A stretch of 64,000 bases of DNA from Lepidurus packardi (Eukaryota; Arthropoda; Branchiopoda; Notostraca; Triopsidae), in NCBI GenBank assembly GCA_023053545.1, contig JAKZAN010000002.1, positions 8,242,790 through 8,306,789 on the forward strand. Reading direction: 5' to 3'. Positions within the stretch are counted from its first letter, which is position 1. Every line of letters begins with the position of its first letter. A program made the position numbers and the translations under genes. Below, in pieces: positions 34,947-48,700 of the stretch. The notes beneath the pieces are model-generated. The model saw only the letters and a program-made list of their open reading frames with translations. It searched no databases and was not told the origin of the DNA.

Positions 34947-36747
34947 GATGCAAGAAAAAATTAGAAGAACGCGAAACTCAATAAATGTACAAACATATTT
35001 ACGTAGGCATTGAACTGTTTATACTTGTGTTTATAATACGTTTTGATCTCCTTTGCGTAAGCTGACTACTGAGAACGTGGATGGGGAAGATTCTGCGATA
35101 ATTAATCTTGACGAGATAAAAGTTTCCTATAATAATATTGATCTACGCCGGTTATCAACTAGTATCCACTTTGCTACTTTATCTGTAAATTTTATGGGAC
35201 TTTTTATCTTTTACTGTGTATGGCTTTACGGATGCGTATCGCCGACGTTTTCCCAATGACGAAATATCAACTAAATGACACACGTGGAAAAGATGGAACT
35301 TCAATATCAACCAGACATGTGTAGATTAACACTCTGAAGTGTTAACTTACATAAGCTAAAAAATGCTATCTTGTCAATATTGAATTACCTAATCAAAATC
35401 TCCCATCAAACTGAAAATAGGATAATTCGTTCAACTGATAAAGATTCGTCACGTGACGAGGCAGTTTTTTAATGTTTCTCAATGCTACCATAGGGTGCCA
35501 ACTTATGGCAGCTAGCAGCATAAATATTTACTATTTTGTAATTTGTCATAGGAATCGAAAAGTTTAGGTTGCGAAGACATGGTTAACACTCTCTGAATGG
35601 GGACATTTACTAATACATTTAACACGTGTATTAGATCCTTATAAACTCTAACATGGTATCACATCTGCCCTTTTTACTCATTTTTTTGCAGATTTTATTT
35701 TTTTTGCACGACTCATTGACTCATGGCTAACGGTGAAACTAATGCTACTCTTTGCCTCTCCGTTCAAGTTTTCTTCAAGAGAGAAATTGACCATCCATAA
35801 AGGAAAAAGGAAAGGAAAGTAATACAACGTTCTTGCCAAGCTTTCATGTAGTTTCTACCCTTTTTTGGTAATTAATGAGGTGGGAGGTTTAGGTCAAAGA
35901 CACGTAAGTATAAGGAGAGTTACTGGTTTGGATTTTTTTTTGGATTTTTTTCTTTGTTGGGAATCAAAGTTGCCAAAGACGCTGGTAGTTTCGTTGACAG
36001 AGATAGGCAAAGGACGCAAGAGAAAGTAAAGAAGATAGAGAGCACAAACATTCATTTCTTCGAAGAACAATCAAGTCAGTTCTCAACAGGCCCATCGACA
36101 TGCATATGCCATTTTTGGTTGATTTTGAGACTTTCAACGTTACACTTCACTTCTGGGAGACAGAGTGGTATAAGGGGAATAAAAAAAGCCTATGTTTATC
36201 CGCAAATTCAACTTTTTTCTTTTCTTTTTCATCATGCTAACAAATGGGAATGCGTGGGAAACCAGCAAGTTTTTAACACAAGCGCTTCAATCATTTTAAT
36301 CAAGAGTATGGAAGCCTTGCAGCTTGGGTTTAGGAATATCCAAGTGACAAATTCACATATCGGTGACCTTTGTTTTTAAACTAATCCAATTATGTTCCTA
36401 CACAGGTTTTACTCCATTTGTATCTAATTCTTAAAAAAAAAAAAATCTTTTGTGTATTTTTTAACCGGAAAATGTGAAGTCATTTTCCTTGTTTTAAGTT
36501 TTTGACTGACTAGACGCGCGAAAAATTGCACAATTCGTTTTCCCTTGGCAGCTGGTGTTAATAAGCTAAGATGGAGTTTTAAGAGTAGGCATAGAGCGTT
36601 TTTTTAGTTTGTGGAGTTTAACAAGTGTGAGCATTAGCTTTTGTAATTTGAAAAGCTGTGTCCTCTCAAAACTCGTACCTCATTTTTTAGTTAATTTTTT
36701 AAGGAGTTCCCCCTCCCCCCCTTAGAATTCTAAGTTTGTCAAAATGT
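34947..36747. other. Intergenic between SLC17 copy C and tomosyn
   Basis: The stretch holds the presumed promoter of copy C at its left edge and the tomosyn 3' flank at its right. A plus-strand open frame at 35954-36379 (141 codons) has no recognised family or splice context and is probably fortuitous. Homopolymer tracts occur near 35935-35950 and 36432-36445. Nothing else is recognised. Confidence 0.5.
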
Positions 36748-39700
36748 TCATAACTGGTACCATTTTTTGTCCCGGTATTTAACCATCAAGGCATGCGCAG
36801 CCTGGGAAAAGGTTTCCGCCTCGTTGGTCATGCGCTGTGTGCGTTCTTCCAGCAGACCTAAACGTTCACCTCGCTCGACCAATTGCTGTCGTGTACGTTG
36901 AACCTCAGCAGCTATTCCAGTGGCGCGAACATTTAACCCGTCAGTGCTGTTAGGTGGAGGAGCCGACCCCAAAATGACCTTGGCCACGCCCCTGCCTCCT
37001 TTTCCACTTGCAGTTTCACCAACTGTTAAAACAAAAAAATGTACATGAAATCAAGGGACAAAAAATTTCGCAGAACTGATTACTGGATTGATTATGGACT
37101 TACAAAGTTCTTCACGATCTAAGGAACGCAATCCTCCTCCAAATAACCCGGTGAAAAAACTCGGTTTTGGAGGTTCGGGCATATCGCAGGCTAAAAACAG
37201 TTCTCCTACCATGTCAGGTAAATTGGCAACAAAGTCTGCAGAGAAGGAGAACTTCTCGATTTCCGAAGGAGAGCAAAGGTATAAGCCGTGTCCATAATTG
37301 CTGAAGCAAAAAGTTCGACTAATTCTATTGGATCAAACATTAGTCTCCAGAAGATAATTAAACATGTTTTGACTCAAGACGTACTGATCTGTGTCCTCAT
37401 TAACAAACATCTGCTGCGCCCAAATAGAGAGCATGGGATCGATAATATTTTGCCGGCTAGTTTGAAAACTTAAGTCAATTAATGGTAAAAATTCCACGGT
37501 GAGCAAAGGCCGCAGACCAGGTAGACTATGTACTTGCAAATGACCTGTTGAAACGTAGCTAGCAACACAGACGCCATCTAGGTAAAATAACAATAATGAA
37601 CGTAAACATCACCATGAATTAGAAATTTTTGTAATATTTTTTTTGGAGCAATTATTGCCTTTTTACCTTTAAGATTAACCACATCAGCTCGTACAACAAA
37701 TGCAGACTCTGCAGTTACTAAGGACGTTCGATACAAACAAGTTTGGGAAGGTAAAGACAACACTCGAGCTTGTTTCTCGGAAACCAAAACTGCAATTTGC
37801 GCATCCGAATGCAAACTGTCAGATCCACTTGCATTCGGAGTCTGTGCTCCTAACGGAGTACGCGTAGGCGTCCCTGTATTACATTAAAATGTACGGTTGA
37901 AAACAAGACGATTTTACTATTATTATTATTTACGGGATCGTTCTCGAATATCCTTGGATTCATCTCTCCATGTCTCGCTGGGACTGAGTAGCAAGGTACC
38001 ATTCGCTCCATCCAAGAAGGCTAGGGTAAGAATAGACCCCTTCAACCGAAAAATTGAGCCTAGAATGGAAATCCCAATCGTTAATCCAAACAACGCAAAA
38101 AAAGTCATATACAATAAATAAGCAAATAAATGTAACGACATTACCACTAGGTGAGACCATGAGAGGTTGCGTTAATCGAGGCTCTCCCGGCGCCGGAAAA
38201 TTTATGACTATCACCAAGACTGACCCCATACTCGTGCCCACCCAAAGTGATGGAGACACGGAGATATCTAAAATGACAATATCTTATTATGGAAACTATG
38301 TCAGAAATAAAACTGTACCCGTCTTCCTAGCAATGGTATCAGCAAACACCAAGGAATCAATTGCTTCATTGCTTGGGGTTTCAAGACTCGAGGTACTGGA
38401 ACTTCGTGACCGCGAAAAGGCCGAATCCACTTTGTCTAGAATACAAACATGTTTACTATTCCGAGAAACGACGCTAAAAATCGAGACGTAACAAGGTTTC
38501 TAATTGATGAACACACAAAACCCATGCTGTTTGGTAAAAATTACATCGAAGCCGAAAAAAAGGAATGCATAACAGGCAAAACAAGTACCACGCTTTCCAA
38601 GTGAAACATGCGCAAGCAAGCCCGCCGTTTAGGGATTTTTTTTCCTTAAAAAAAAGGAAGCTGAAAATACGCCCACAAGTTTTAGTGAAAACGTCACCAG
38701 TTGAGTAGGATTAGTTTGCTTGGCTGTGATTGGGGTTTCTCGTTACGGAAAAGGAGTCTGCATCTTCGCAAAAAAGGAGAGTACACGCCGAACTACGCCA
38801 CGGACCGAACACACGAAACTACTACGTTACAGCCGACTTGTGTTCGACGCCAAACAATTATGTTTTAATTAGGGTTCGATAGAAGAGAAACTTCTTATTT
38901 TTTTAACGTCCGTAAGACTTTAATATACTGAAAAGGAAAGTGTGCTATTTTTTTTGTCCACACAGAGTGTGACAGCAAAGATAGAAGAAAAAAAGGAGAC
39001 GGTATGCGGGACGAGAAAAGGGGAGGGTTTCAGACGCGATGACGTTTTTATCTACCAAAACTTGGGTAGCGTCGAAGTAAATGGAGACTCCGCGTGCGTG
39101 GATCGTAGAAAGTGGTAATCCCGCCCTCTGAGTCCCCGCCATGGCCATCAGGCCCCTCAAAACCGTCCTCGTCTTTAGAGGCGGAGGAAACAGATTGCGA
39201 GCAGAACGTGAGGCCTCTGGTCAACCGATGGCGGTGGGTACCTTGAGATTTGGAACGTCGCATGGCGGCCAAGTCGGATCGCTTGGGGCATGCGCAAGAC
39301 AACGAGCCTCGCCCGCCTGCCCCCAGCCCCGTCGTAGGAGATACGCACGCTCCATTACGCTGTAGGTTCGAATTTTCATCCAATAAAAAAACAAAAAAAT
39401 CGAAAAAGGAAAAGTAGGAGAAAGGAAACCAAAAGCCGTAAGAGAAGGCGAGATGAAAAGTAAACCAATGAGAAAAAGACGAGAAAAGGGGATAAAAAGA
39501 AAACTTGATTAGTGTTATACATAAAAAAATATTGTTTTGCAAAGTTAGAAAGTCACAAGATAAACTGACATGTAACTCGAGTTGGTTTTTCAACGTTTTA
39601 ATCAATAACTAAAAAGGCTTGAGTGAGCTTTTTTTTTTTTTTTAAAAAAAAAAGCTACTAAAAAGGCCCGTGTTAGCCAGTACGAGCACTAAACGATTCC

Positions 39701-42700
39701 AATCGATTCTGAACCCTAATCGATAGACTATCTTGTAGGCAACATCTCTTAATATTCGATAATCGACGTTAAGTCTTTTACACAATATAAGATTGATTGT
39801 CTTATCTTCAAAACTTGCTAAACTTTGTGTCGAAGATATTGCATCGTCGACAAAAATCTGAAAGCATTTAGGAATCTTTTCATTTGTAAACTTTTTAAAA
39901 TCGACAGTTGTGAATTATTTAGTTGTTTCTATCATTTTTTTGCTTGATCTTCGTCAAATTTTGCTACTAAATTCGAACGTTTTAATCTATACTCTCACCT
40001 CCATAACCGTTTGACTCGGTGAAACCTAGGAATTCTGATCACCAGTTTGACCGAGTGGATATGGACCTTTTTGAAATTGGACAACTAGACATGTTTACCT
40101 CATATATCTCAGTCCGTCACCCATAAGCAAGAACCGGAACATAAAGCATACGGCAAAGCTTTGGTTAGGCTCCTCCTTACTGTAATTTAGACAAATTGTC
40201 GCTTTCTTTCCCCTTTAGTACGGCTTTAATGAATGGAAAAAGAATGGCCTACGAAGCTGCAGCTTAGTGCCACGTCAGCAATAGCGTTCATTTTCCTTCC
40301 TGGAATCAAGGCGGAGTATCGGGCTTAAGTTACTTCGTCTTTACAACGGCCGAACCTTGCGATTTAGTATCAACACTTCATTCCTATTCGGCAGAACCAA
40401 GCTTGAGTGAATTGGCAAAAGCTTGTCAGTTTACCTTGAAGAACTCTACTTCTATAGGGTTAAAATGTTTAGACATAGACAGCACATGGGAGTTTTTCTA
40501 AGGACCACGAAGAAACAATGTAAAAAGAGAAGCAACGATTAAACGCAAGCTTTTTTTGGCACTGCTCCCATCACCGTGGCAACATTTTTGGTATATGCGA
40601 CTAATTCTTTTACATTTGGTCAGCTGCTATGCAGCACAGCGTATGTGGTGCTGGGTTAATAGAGGGCCAAGCAATGTGCTCCGCACTTACTAAATTTCTT
40701 TACGAACGAATCCAAAATGCTGGGCGGGGTGGCTGCAATGCCATCTTCGTCGTCCGTGTCAGCTCTTAAATCCAAAACTTGTGTCGCATCAACCGACGCC
40801 CACCGTTTCAGGGAGATGCATTTCCCATCCAGCGTCGAAGTCGTTCCGGCAGGTTTACTATTGTCTTTGGGCTTTTTCATTCCACGCGGCGGTCGCAAAG
40901 GATTGCCTTCCGGGTCAAATAAAGGCATTTCTGTCAGAGCTGCGGCAGTCGTGGCCGTAAAATCTTTGCCTGACGCCTGTCGTCGGCGTTCCGAATAATG
41001 ATGATCGTAACGTTTGGAATCCGACAATACGTCCACCGACCCACGCCGGAAGTTGGCATGAAATGGAAAAGCTGTTTGCGAAGTTTCCTCGCACGGTGTG
41101 GTAGGTTTGGAATTATCGCTATGGTGGCTCATTTGCGTGCCATAAAAAGTGCTCCCGCCAGTAGGTGTTTGAGGAATAGACGCCGATCCACGCCGTGTTT
41201 GAGAATGTCCGCTCAACATATCCCGAAGACGAGAATCGGCTTTTTCCAGTTTCTTCTTCAAACTGAAACCTTTCCATCCCGCGGAGTTTTTTCTGTTGGT
41301 CATGCCCGTCCCCGCACGACTTTCCGAGGAGTCAGTAATAAGCTGTTCCTGTTGTTCCGCGTTCTCTTTGTTGTCAGCTAGGGGTGGAGTTGCTGAGTCT
41401 TCCGATTCTGTGGCTTCTAAAGCGTCTTCCACTTGACTAACACCCTACGAATCGCATTACGCGAGGGAGACTTGCGTGTTACTGACTCATTTTTGTCAGA
41501 AATTTTTGTCCCAACTGTGAACCCCACACATTTGCTGTCGTAATAATTTGTGCTCTCTTTTTCTTCTCCATCTTTTATACTGATCTCGTAAGAAAAAGAA
41601 AAGCTCCCGGAAACAAAAGGATATAAAGTAAAGGTCTTACCTGATCTGTGGCTGCACTCGTAGGGGATTTACTGCGCTCGTCGCCATCCACTCTACCACT
41701 CGTGGAGCTTTCCATGGGACGTTTGGGCGAACGAGGTAATCTTTGATACGGATCCGCACTACTGTACAAATCCATCGTGGCCATACTGAGTAATACTGTC
41801 TTCTGGATCACATCGATTACCACCAATCCCGCTTCGTTTCCGTACGCTAGCCTGATAAAAAGCAAGAAAGGAAAAAATCTTTAAATACAATAATACAAAC
41901 AATCAGCAATAAACTAACAAGCTATCGAGCAAATACACAACGAATTACTGCAAATAAGAACAAATAAGTTAAAACTCGCTTAAATGGATAGTTGAATATA
42001 AGAAAGACCAGCATGTCTAGCATGCCATACCAAATAACTTAAAATGTAATTCCAAATTCCTCAATCATAGTAGGGCATGCTCTCAAGGTTCTTGAAATAC
42101 CGCACCACATTGGAAAAAATAAAAAGCTGGAACTCAAGCTCGGCTTGCTGTGGCATTGCTGAGCCATAGAAGCGAACAACATACCACGTGAAAGGTAAAT
42201 TGACACCGAGAAACTCCCCATACGCTCGATTGTTAACAAATTCCTTGGGTAATGTTGATTTGAATGTGCTGGCAAAAATGTCAGAACTGATTCAGCGTCA
42301 TAGTAACGTAGACAGGAAGTTGCATTCAACAGAGGACAAAGTAGCGTTCGAAAACATATACTTAAATATACTAAACAAAAACTATGTGTTGTTCAACCAT
42401 ATAATTAGCTTACGTTACACGTAAGTTAACTCCGTATGCAATTTTCATTAGGAACGGCTAAAGGTGTTTAGCTACGTCCTATTGTTTGATCAAACTTCTT
42501 AAACTCTGTCGAATTAATTATCTGTGTGGTGCAGTTGTACTCGTATATCGCAATTGCGAAAAAAACAACTTAGCCTCAAAAAAACGTCGAAATCATCGGA
42601 ATCTACAGAAGTGATCACGGTGACACTAGTCAATTAAAGGGGGGAAAGTGCGGTGAAAAGGTCTTGAAAGAATTGCAGAAAACTGGGCCCAACGCAAATA

Positions 42701-45700
42701 AACACCAGCGAAAAAAACTTTAGAATATTTACAAGCCGTAGGCAGAATTGAGGCATAATGCCGAAATGGAGCCAGGCGATTCTCCGTCCAACCAGGGACT
42801 AAGGCAAACCAACTCGGGTTGGAAACCAGGCAACCGACGTTGTGGTCCGCTTTTCACCCGTAAAAGACTGGGCTGTTCCTATTTATGACAAGAAAAAAAA
42901 CGTTACACCTTTTAATTTAGATTAATGGAGTAAAGCTATCCGTAATACCTTCCGCATAGGATGCTCTAGTTCTGCTAACAAAGCGGCAGCTTGAGCACGT
43001 CGACTGGCCTCGCTGTCAGGAGACGGATTAGGATCTTCGGAAGGCTCAAAATAAAGAGGAACTTCAAGCGCCTGAAAAGACGGGAGATACGCTTTACAAA
43101 AGACATAAAACTTTGTAACATAAAACGACAAGAGAGATAAGAGGTAAAGGAAAGGTGGTGGTTTTGGTAAAATGGCGTTATTACTGTCGTTTCAAAGGCG
43201 GCTTCTTGGCGCCGAAACCGGAAGAAAATGACATGACTGGAAGCTCCGGCAATGGCTAACTGTCTGCTTTCAGGGCAAAGGCTAATGTGATGCACGGCTA
43301 ATAAATCTTCTTCGGCGGCAGGATGACCTTCCAGAATTCCTCCAATCCCGCCTTCTTTGCTGCTCCCGGTCGCTGATTTGCTTTTGGATTTCTCGAAAAC
43401 TTTGCTCGTCTTCAATTTGTATAAAACTTGCAATGACAAAGACGAGGTATCCCAGAACTTGACACTCCCATCGGCGTGCCTGAAAAGATAAGAGAGAATC
43501 GTGTGAATACAACCACTTTGCTAGTTCATTTTTTAAAGTTTGTTTATCAGTTATACGGGAAATAAAGCAATTTACCCTGTGAGAACAATTTCTGCATAGG
43601 ATGGGGCTAATGCTCCCCATTCGCCTCCGCTAACGGGCCATTCCCTTTCACTAAAACCAGCTCGGCGACTGGCTTGTCCTCCCACGCCCACCGAATATAA
43701 AGCAGGAATTAGGTCCACAGGACAATCGGCCAAGTAAAAACAAGACGTCACAGGCGATTCGTGGAGGTCCATCGGATATGGATTTTCGAAGCATGGGAAA
43801 CCTGGCGTCAACAAATCCACCACAACTAGATCATTCTGCAGGAGAACCAACACTGCATACGGCTCTTGGGTTTCTTAAATCGTTATCATTCCAATTTGCA
43901 GCCCACCAAAAATATGTAAAAAAAATAAAAACAAAAAACGAAAGAAAAGGGAAAAGTTCAAGAAAGTTAAGAATATGAATTTGCGACTTTAAATTGCATT
44001 ACCGGAGGCCCAGGAAGTTTCACAAAGTGTTATAAAATCGACCACGTTATGTTCCATTTCTAAAACTGTCGTATTTCGCCCATGGCTTACAGTAATGCTG
44101 GAAGAACGCCCGGGGCGATCCTGAGAGAGCCCACCCGAGAAGATGACGAAAGGATCCCTGCAGAATGCAACATTGAAAAGGATTTAGGGGAGAGAAGAGA
44201 ATATCAGGAAACCAGTTGAAATAGGGAGAAAAAAATTTCCAACAAAAGATAAGAGGCGAGTTCATAATGCTGAGCTTCGGAAGCATGAAATTTCTCAAGA
44301 TACTTATTTCTCAGGCAGAAAGGAAATCAAAAAAGACTCAACCCATGAGATCGAGAACAAATGCACATAAGAAAAAAAAAGTTAAGTAGGTTCGCGTCAT
44401 CGATCTGTGCAAGCAGACTTTGACTCGATCTTGTCACCGCTTTCTCGCTCATGTAAACTTACTCAGCTTTGTCATGCATAGCAAATGCGTCGTATGCACC
44501 TAGATAGTCTATTCTCGATGACAAAAGATGGAGAAAGGGACGCGGAAAGACAATATCACAGTTTTAAAAGGTAGGACTTACCCATCTTGCGAAGTCTTCC
44601 ACTCCACTTTCCAAATAGGCTTGCAAGTTTCCTGGCGTCCATCACGATTGGCTTTTGCTACAAACAACAGAATATATTTACATATTCATAGCCTTCGGGA
44701 CGTACACATGCACGCTTCAGGCATAATAGAATGCAAATGACTCACGTCATTAAGGTAAAGAAAGGGAGAAATACTTACAATGTGGGTACGACAGGGATAC
44801 AGGTTGACCTTTTAGCGTACTCCGCGCATTCCAAGTGATGAGAGACCCGTCTCCATGTGAAGTCATGAACTGCTTGCCGTCAGAAATCCAGGATGCGGAA
44901 CGTAAAGGTTCAGAACCTTGGTATCGACAATCTGCACTGCGGTTCCGTAAGTCCCACAATACACAAAGACCGCTCTCATAGCCAATCAGCATCTGTAAAA
45001 GAGAAGAAATTGTTAAAAAAAAATCAATGATTTGTGGCCAGACTTCAACTCATTTCACATGGCTTTCTGGATTAAAGTAAAGACATCAATACATAATGAC
45101 AAGGTCATAAGAAATAGTTCCTTAATATTTACACACAAACTAAATAAATAATACACAAAATTACATACGAAAACAATAATACAGTCGTACAAACGCTTGT
45201 AAAATACTGCTATGAATTGAACCAAAAGTGAGGGACTTCAGAGGGAAGCAGATGGGACATGTTTTCGTCATTACCACGCCCGAAAAGACAATGTAATAAG
45301 AGATGCCACCAGGCGTACAAACTATACCTTTATTAGTACATCTAACAAATGTAAAATAATCTACACTATCAAACTTTAAGAATTTAGTACATATTAATGA
45401 ATGTTCCTGTTTCTAAAAAAAAGGCCACGGAGATCTTTGAGTCAAATGGCGGTTTAAAACCATTTTTTAACTTCCTTGACTGTTCAGCAGAAATGATTAA
45501 TTCAGACAATACAAGCCTTGGCGTTCTGCCAATTTTACCTTGTATTCTATAACTTGAAGAAAGAAGGCGAAAACAGAGAACTCGGACAAAACCACAAAAA
45601 AATCTCTCACCGTTGTTACCTCAAAGAACGAGTACAGCAAAAAGATATTGGAGTTCTGCCCACTTCGCAGTTCAACTTTGACAAGTTGCCAAGGATCATC

Positions 45701-48700
45701 TGTCGTCTTGCTGTAACCTATATCGTTTAATGTTCGAGTATAAATCTGCAGAAAAGCAGCAACGATTTTATCTGCGTTCGCAAAAGGGGTTTTTCTTAGC
45801 TTTTTTCTTTTCCTTTACGCTTGGACTATCTGACATAAATTACAAGGGTGGGGAAGGGACGTCGTGGTACTTTCGAAAGCTTCAGGGTCCTTAAATGATT
45901 ATGCCTCTCCAGCCCGGAAGTGTAAAAGGGAGCATCATTATCCTTGTTGCATCGATCCAAGCCAGTCTTTGGCAAAAGAACATTAGAGAAATACAAGCAA
46001 CCCTTGCTCATCTCTGCTGTGTGCTGCTCCTTGTTGCGCTTTTCAGATTTTAAAGTCTCCACTAAGACACGCTCTTGTCTCCTTGAAGACGTCTACGAAG
46101 GGGCTTGAGGCAAAAGCATCTTCCCAAAAGAAACTTTCAGAGTTTGCATCCATTAAAGGATCCTTTTCCCGATGTACTCAAACTCGGTTAGATTTCAGGG
46201 GGAAACTGTTGTTTTCTATCCAGGCAACCTCGAATCTTCACCACTCTCCCTCTTTTCTCTGGCTTAAAGAAAGGGAAATTGATCGAAAAAATTGCCCATA
46301 AATATTCAATTTATTTGCCAGGGCAGAGGTGGAAATAGCAAGAAAAACTTCAAAAGTATAGACTACAACTTCTACTCTCGTCCGAATGCTTGTCTGCGGT
46401 CGCTTTCCTTGCTACCACTGTGCGGTTCTCTCAATTGTGCTGTTCTGTTGTACGTCCCAGCCAGGCAAATCGATGTAGCCTATCTCTTTGCTGGCACACT
46501 TGCTTTTCTTCTCTTCAGTGCGCACTGTAGTAGCTACACGTGAGACGGGAGAGGGTATTCATGGAGGGGGATACCACGTCTTACTCGGACGGTAGTGTAG
46601 TTAATTTGCTAAGTTTCTAAACGTGGACTTCAGAAGTCACTGGGAAGTAAAAGCTGCTTCCCTAGCTTTTACAGGCGCATTTGGATTAATGCCGGTACAT
46701 TTCCATGAATTATGCTGCCGGATCAGTAAAACACACACAAAAAAAAACTTTTATTAAGTAAAAGAACTTCGTGGAATTCCGAAGATCTTGCAATCGGATT
46801 TCGTTCCAAAAACTCTCAAGGAGAAAAAATACGAAACTGTATTATAAAGTTTTGGCATTTCCGAATGAACGCTTCGGTCGGTTTTTCATGGCGATGTGTC
46901 ATTTTTGTGTGGTACTTATTAAAAAAAAAATATGGGAACTGAAAGTTTCAAAAGTCTGAATGCAATCAATGAACACCATCAGGGTTCCGAAAGTTAGTTT
47001 CCAAGAAGATAAATAAATCAAAGAAACTGAAACAATTGAGTTCAATCAGTGCTCTGTACTTTCCTTTGACTATTTTACAGTACAGTACTGTATTTCCATT
47101 GAGCGGTAGTGCGAATCGTATTTTAATCTTGCGATCCGCAGATCCAACTTCAAAACAACTAGGGAGGACTGCTACGTTGTACGAAGCTATGAAAGCAATA
47201 CTCTCCCATAGTCCATCCCATATCCTGCTGAGACGCTAGTCTGTCAATTCTGTCAGAACCTGATGCCAAACGGAGTTTAAATCGATCCTAAAAGCTCTTC
47301 CACTACTAGCGGAAAAGCTAACCTTACTTCCAAGTCTTCTTTTTATTTCAGAGATAAATTTCGAGCAACTAGGAAACTTCTAAGGTACATTAAGAAGGTA
47401 TGTTTTGACTTTTTTCATAGGTTTATAGCTACCTACAGGACACTTGTTATTTTAACGTAAGATATTACCGGTAAGTGGTTTTCTGACCACAGAACTTTAA
47501 ACAAACTTTCCAGGAATTAAAGGTTTGCATCAAGAGCTGTACTCTAGCGTGACTTGAAAAGTTTCAAGGGACGCAAGCTCTCTATTTAAATAATTATACC
47601 CTGTTCTGTATTTATCTACGAGTACCAAGAAGGCGTTAAGAGTAACCTAGTCTTACTCTCACGCAGCAAAAACACAAGCAAGAAGCTCGTGAGATTTCTG
47701 AATTACCCTAATTAGATAAGCATGTCTGAACAACTTTCCTAATGCATAACCTCTCGTGTTTAACATATTGACTTTCTAAAGCTGCTACTAAGATGCCGTC
47801 TGTTGTCCTATGCCCTTACAAGAAGGAGCAACAAAAGGTAACGCAGGAAACCGTCCTGGGGCAGGCCGGACTTACTCGTACAGTGTAGGCTATAACATGT
47901 CTCGCAGTTGCTCAATAATGTAAAACAGGAAAACCTGAATTAAATACACGAGCTGTCTCTAAAAGAAACTTAATAAAAAGGATGATTTATAGCAATAAGT
48001 CCAGTTTACCTTGGAGGAAGCTTGCAGGACTACCTTGCAACCACACAAATCGACTTTCTTAGAGGAAACCTGACGTATATAGGTACGAATATGAATATAA
48101 TACGATATGCGTTAAAGCCTTGGTTTAGTTTTAATTCCTGTAAACTGGTAAACGTTGCCGTACTCCGCAACAAAAATCGTTCAAAGTAGTTTAATATGAT
48201 AATGCATTTAATAACCTAGTAAAGAAAAAACAAAGGCAGCAAACTGGAGAGGAAAAAGCGCGCGAAGAACACACAACACGAGTACTCGAATGTCAGCACT
48301 CAATAAACAGCGAGTGCCTGCCCTGCTTTGGATCGCGTTCCAAAACAGTTTTGAGAGCTTCTGTCTGCCTGAGTTTTTACGACTTTTTGTTATCGCGACA
48401 GTGTTTTTCACTGAACTAGAACGCGGGTACAAAAAACCTAGTAGCCATAACTCAATTAATACTAAAAATAATGTATACTAAAACCTACGAATTATAAGTT
48501 TTTACTAAACGCTTGTTTCTACAAGGTATTCTCCAACAGAAAAGAAACTTATCCAAAGTAACAACAGTAATTCCTAGTAATCATAGTGCGCTAGAACTAT
48601 TAGTCTTCTGGACTTAACAAAATCGAAACTTAACAAAAGTCTTCTGGACTTAACGCGACCTACAAAGGCAAATTGCATAAAGTAACAAAAGGAAGACGCG

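Noticed and set aside
35954-36379. 141-codon plus-strand ORF between the SLC17 cluster and tomosyn
   Set aside because: No recognisable domain, no promoter or splice context, and AT-rich homopolymers nearby; length is within chance for this composition.
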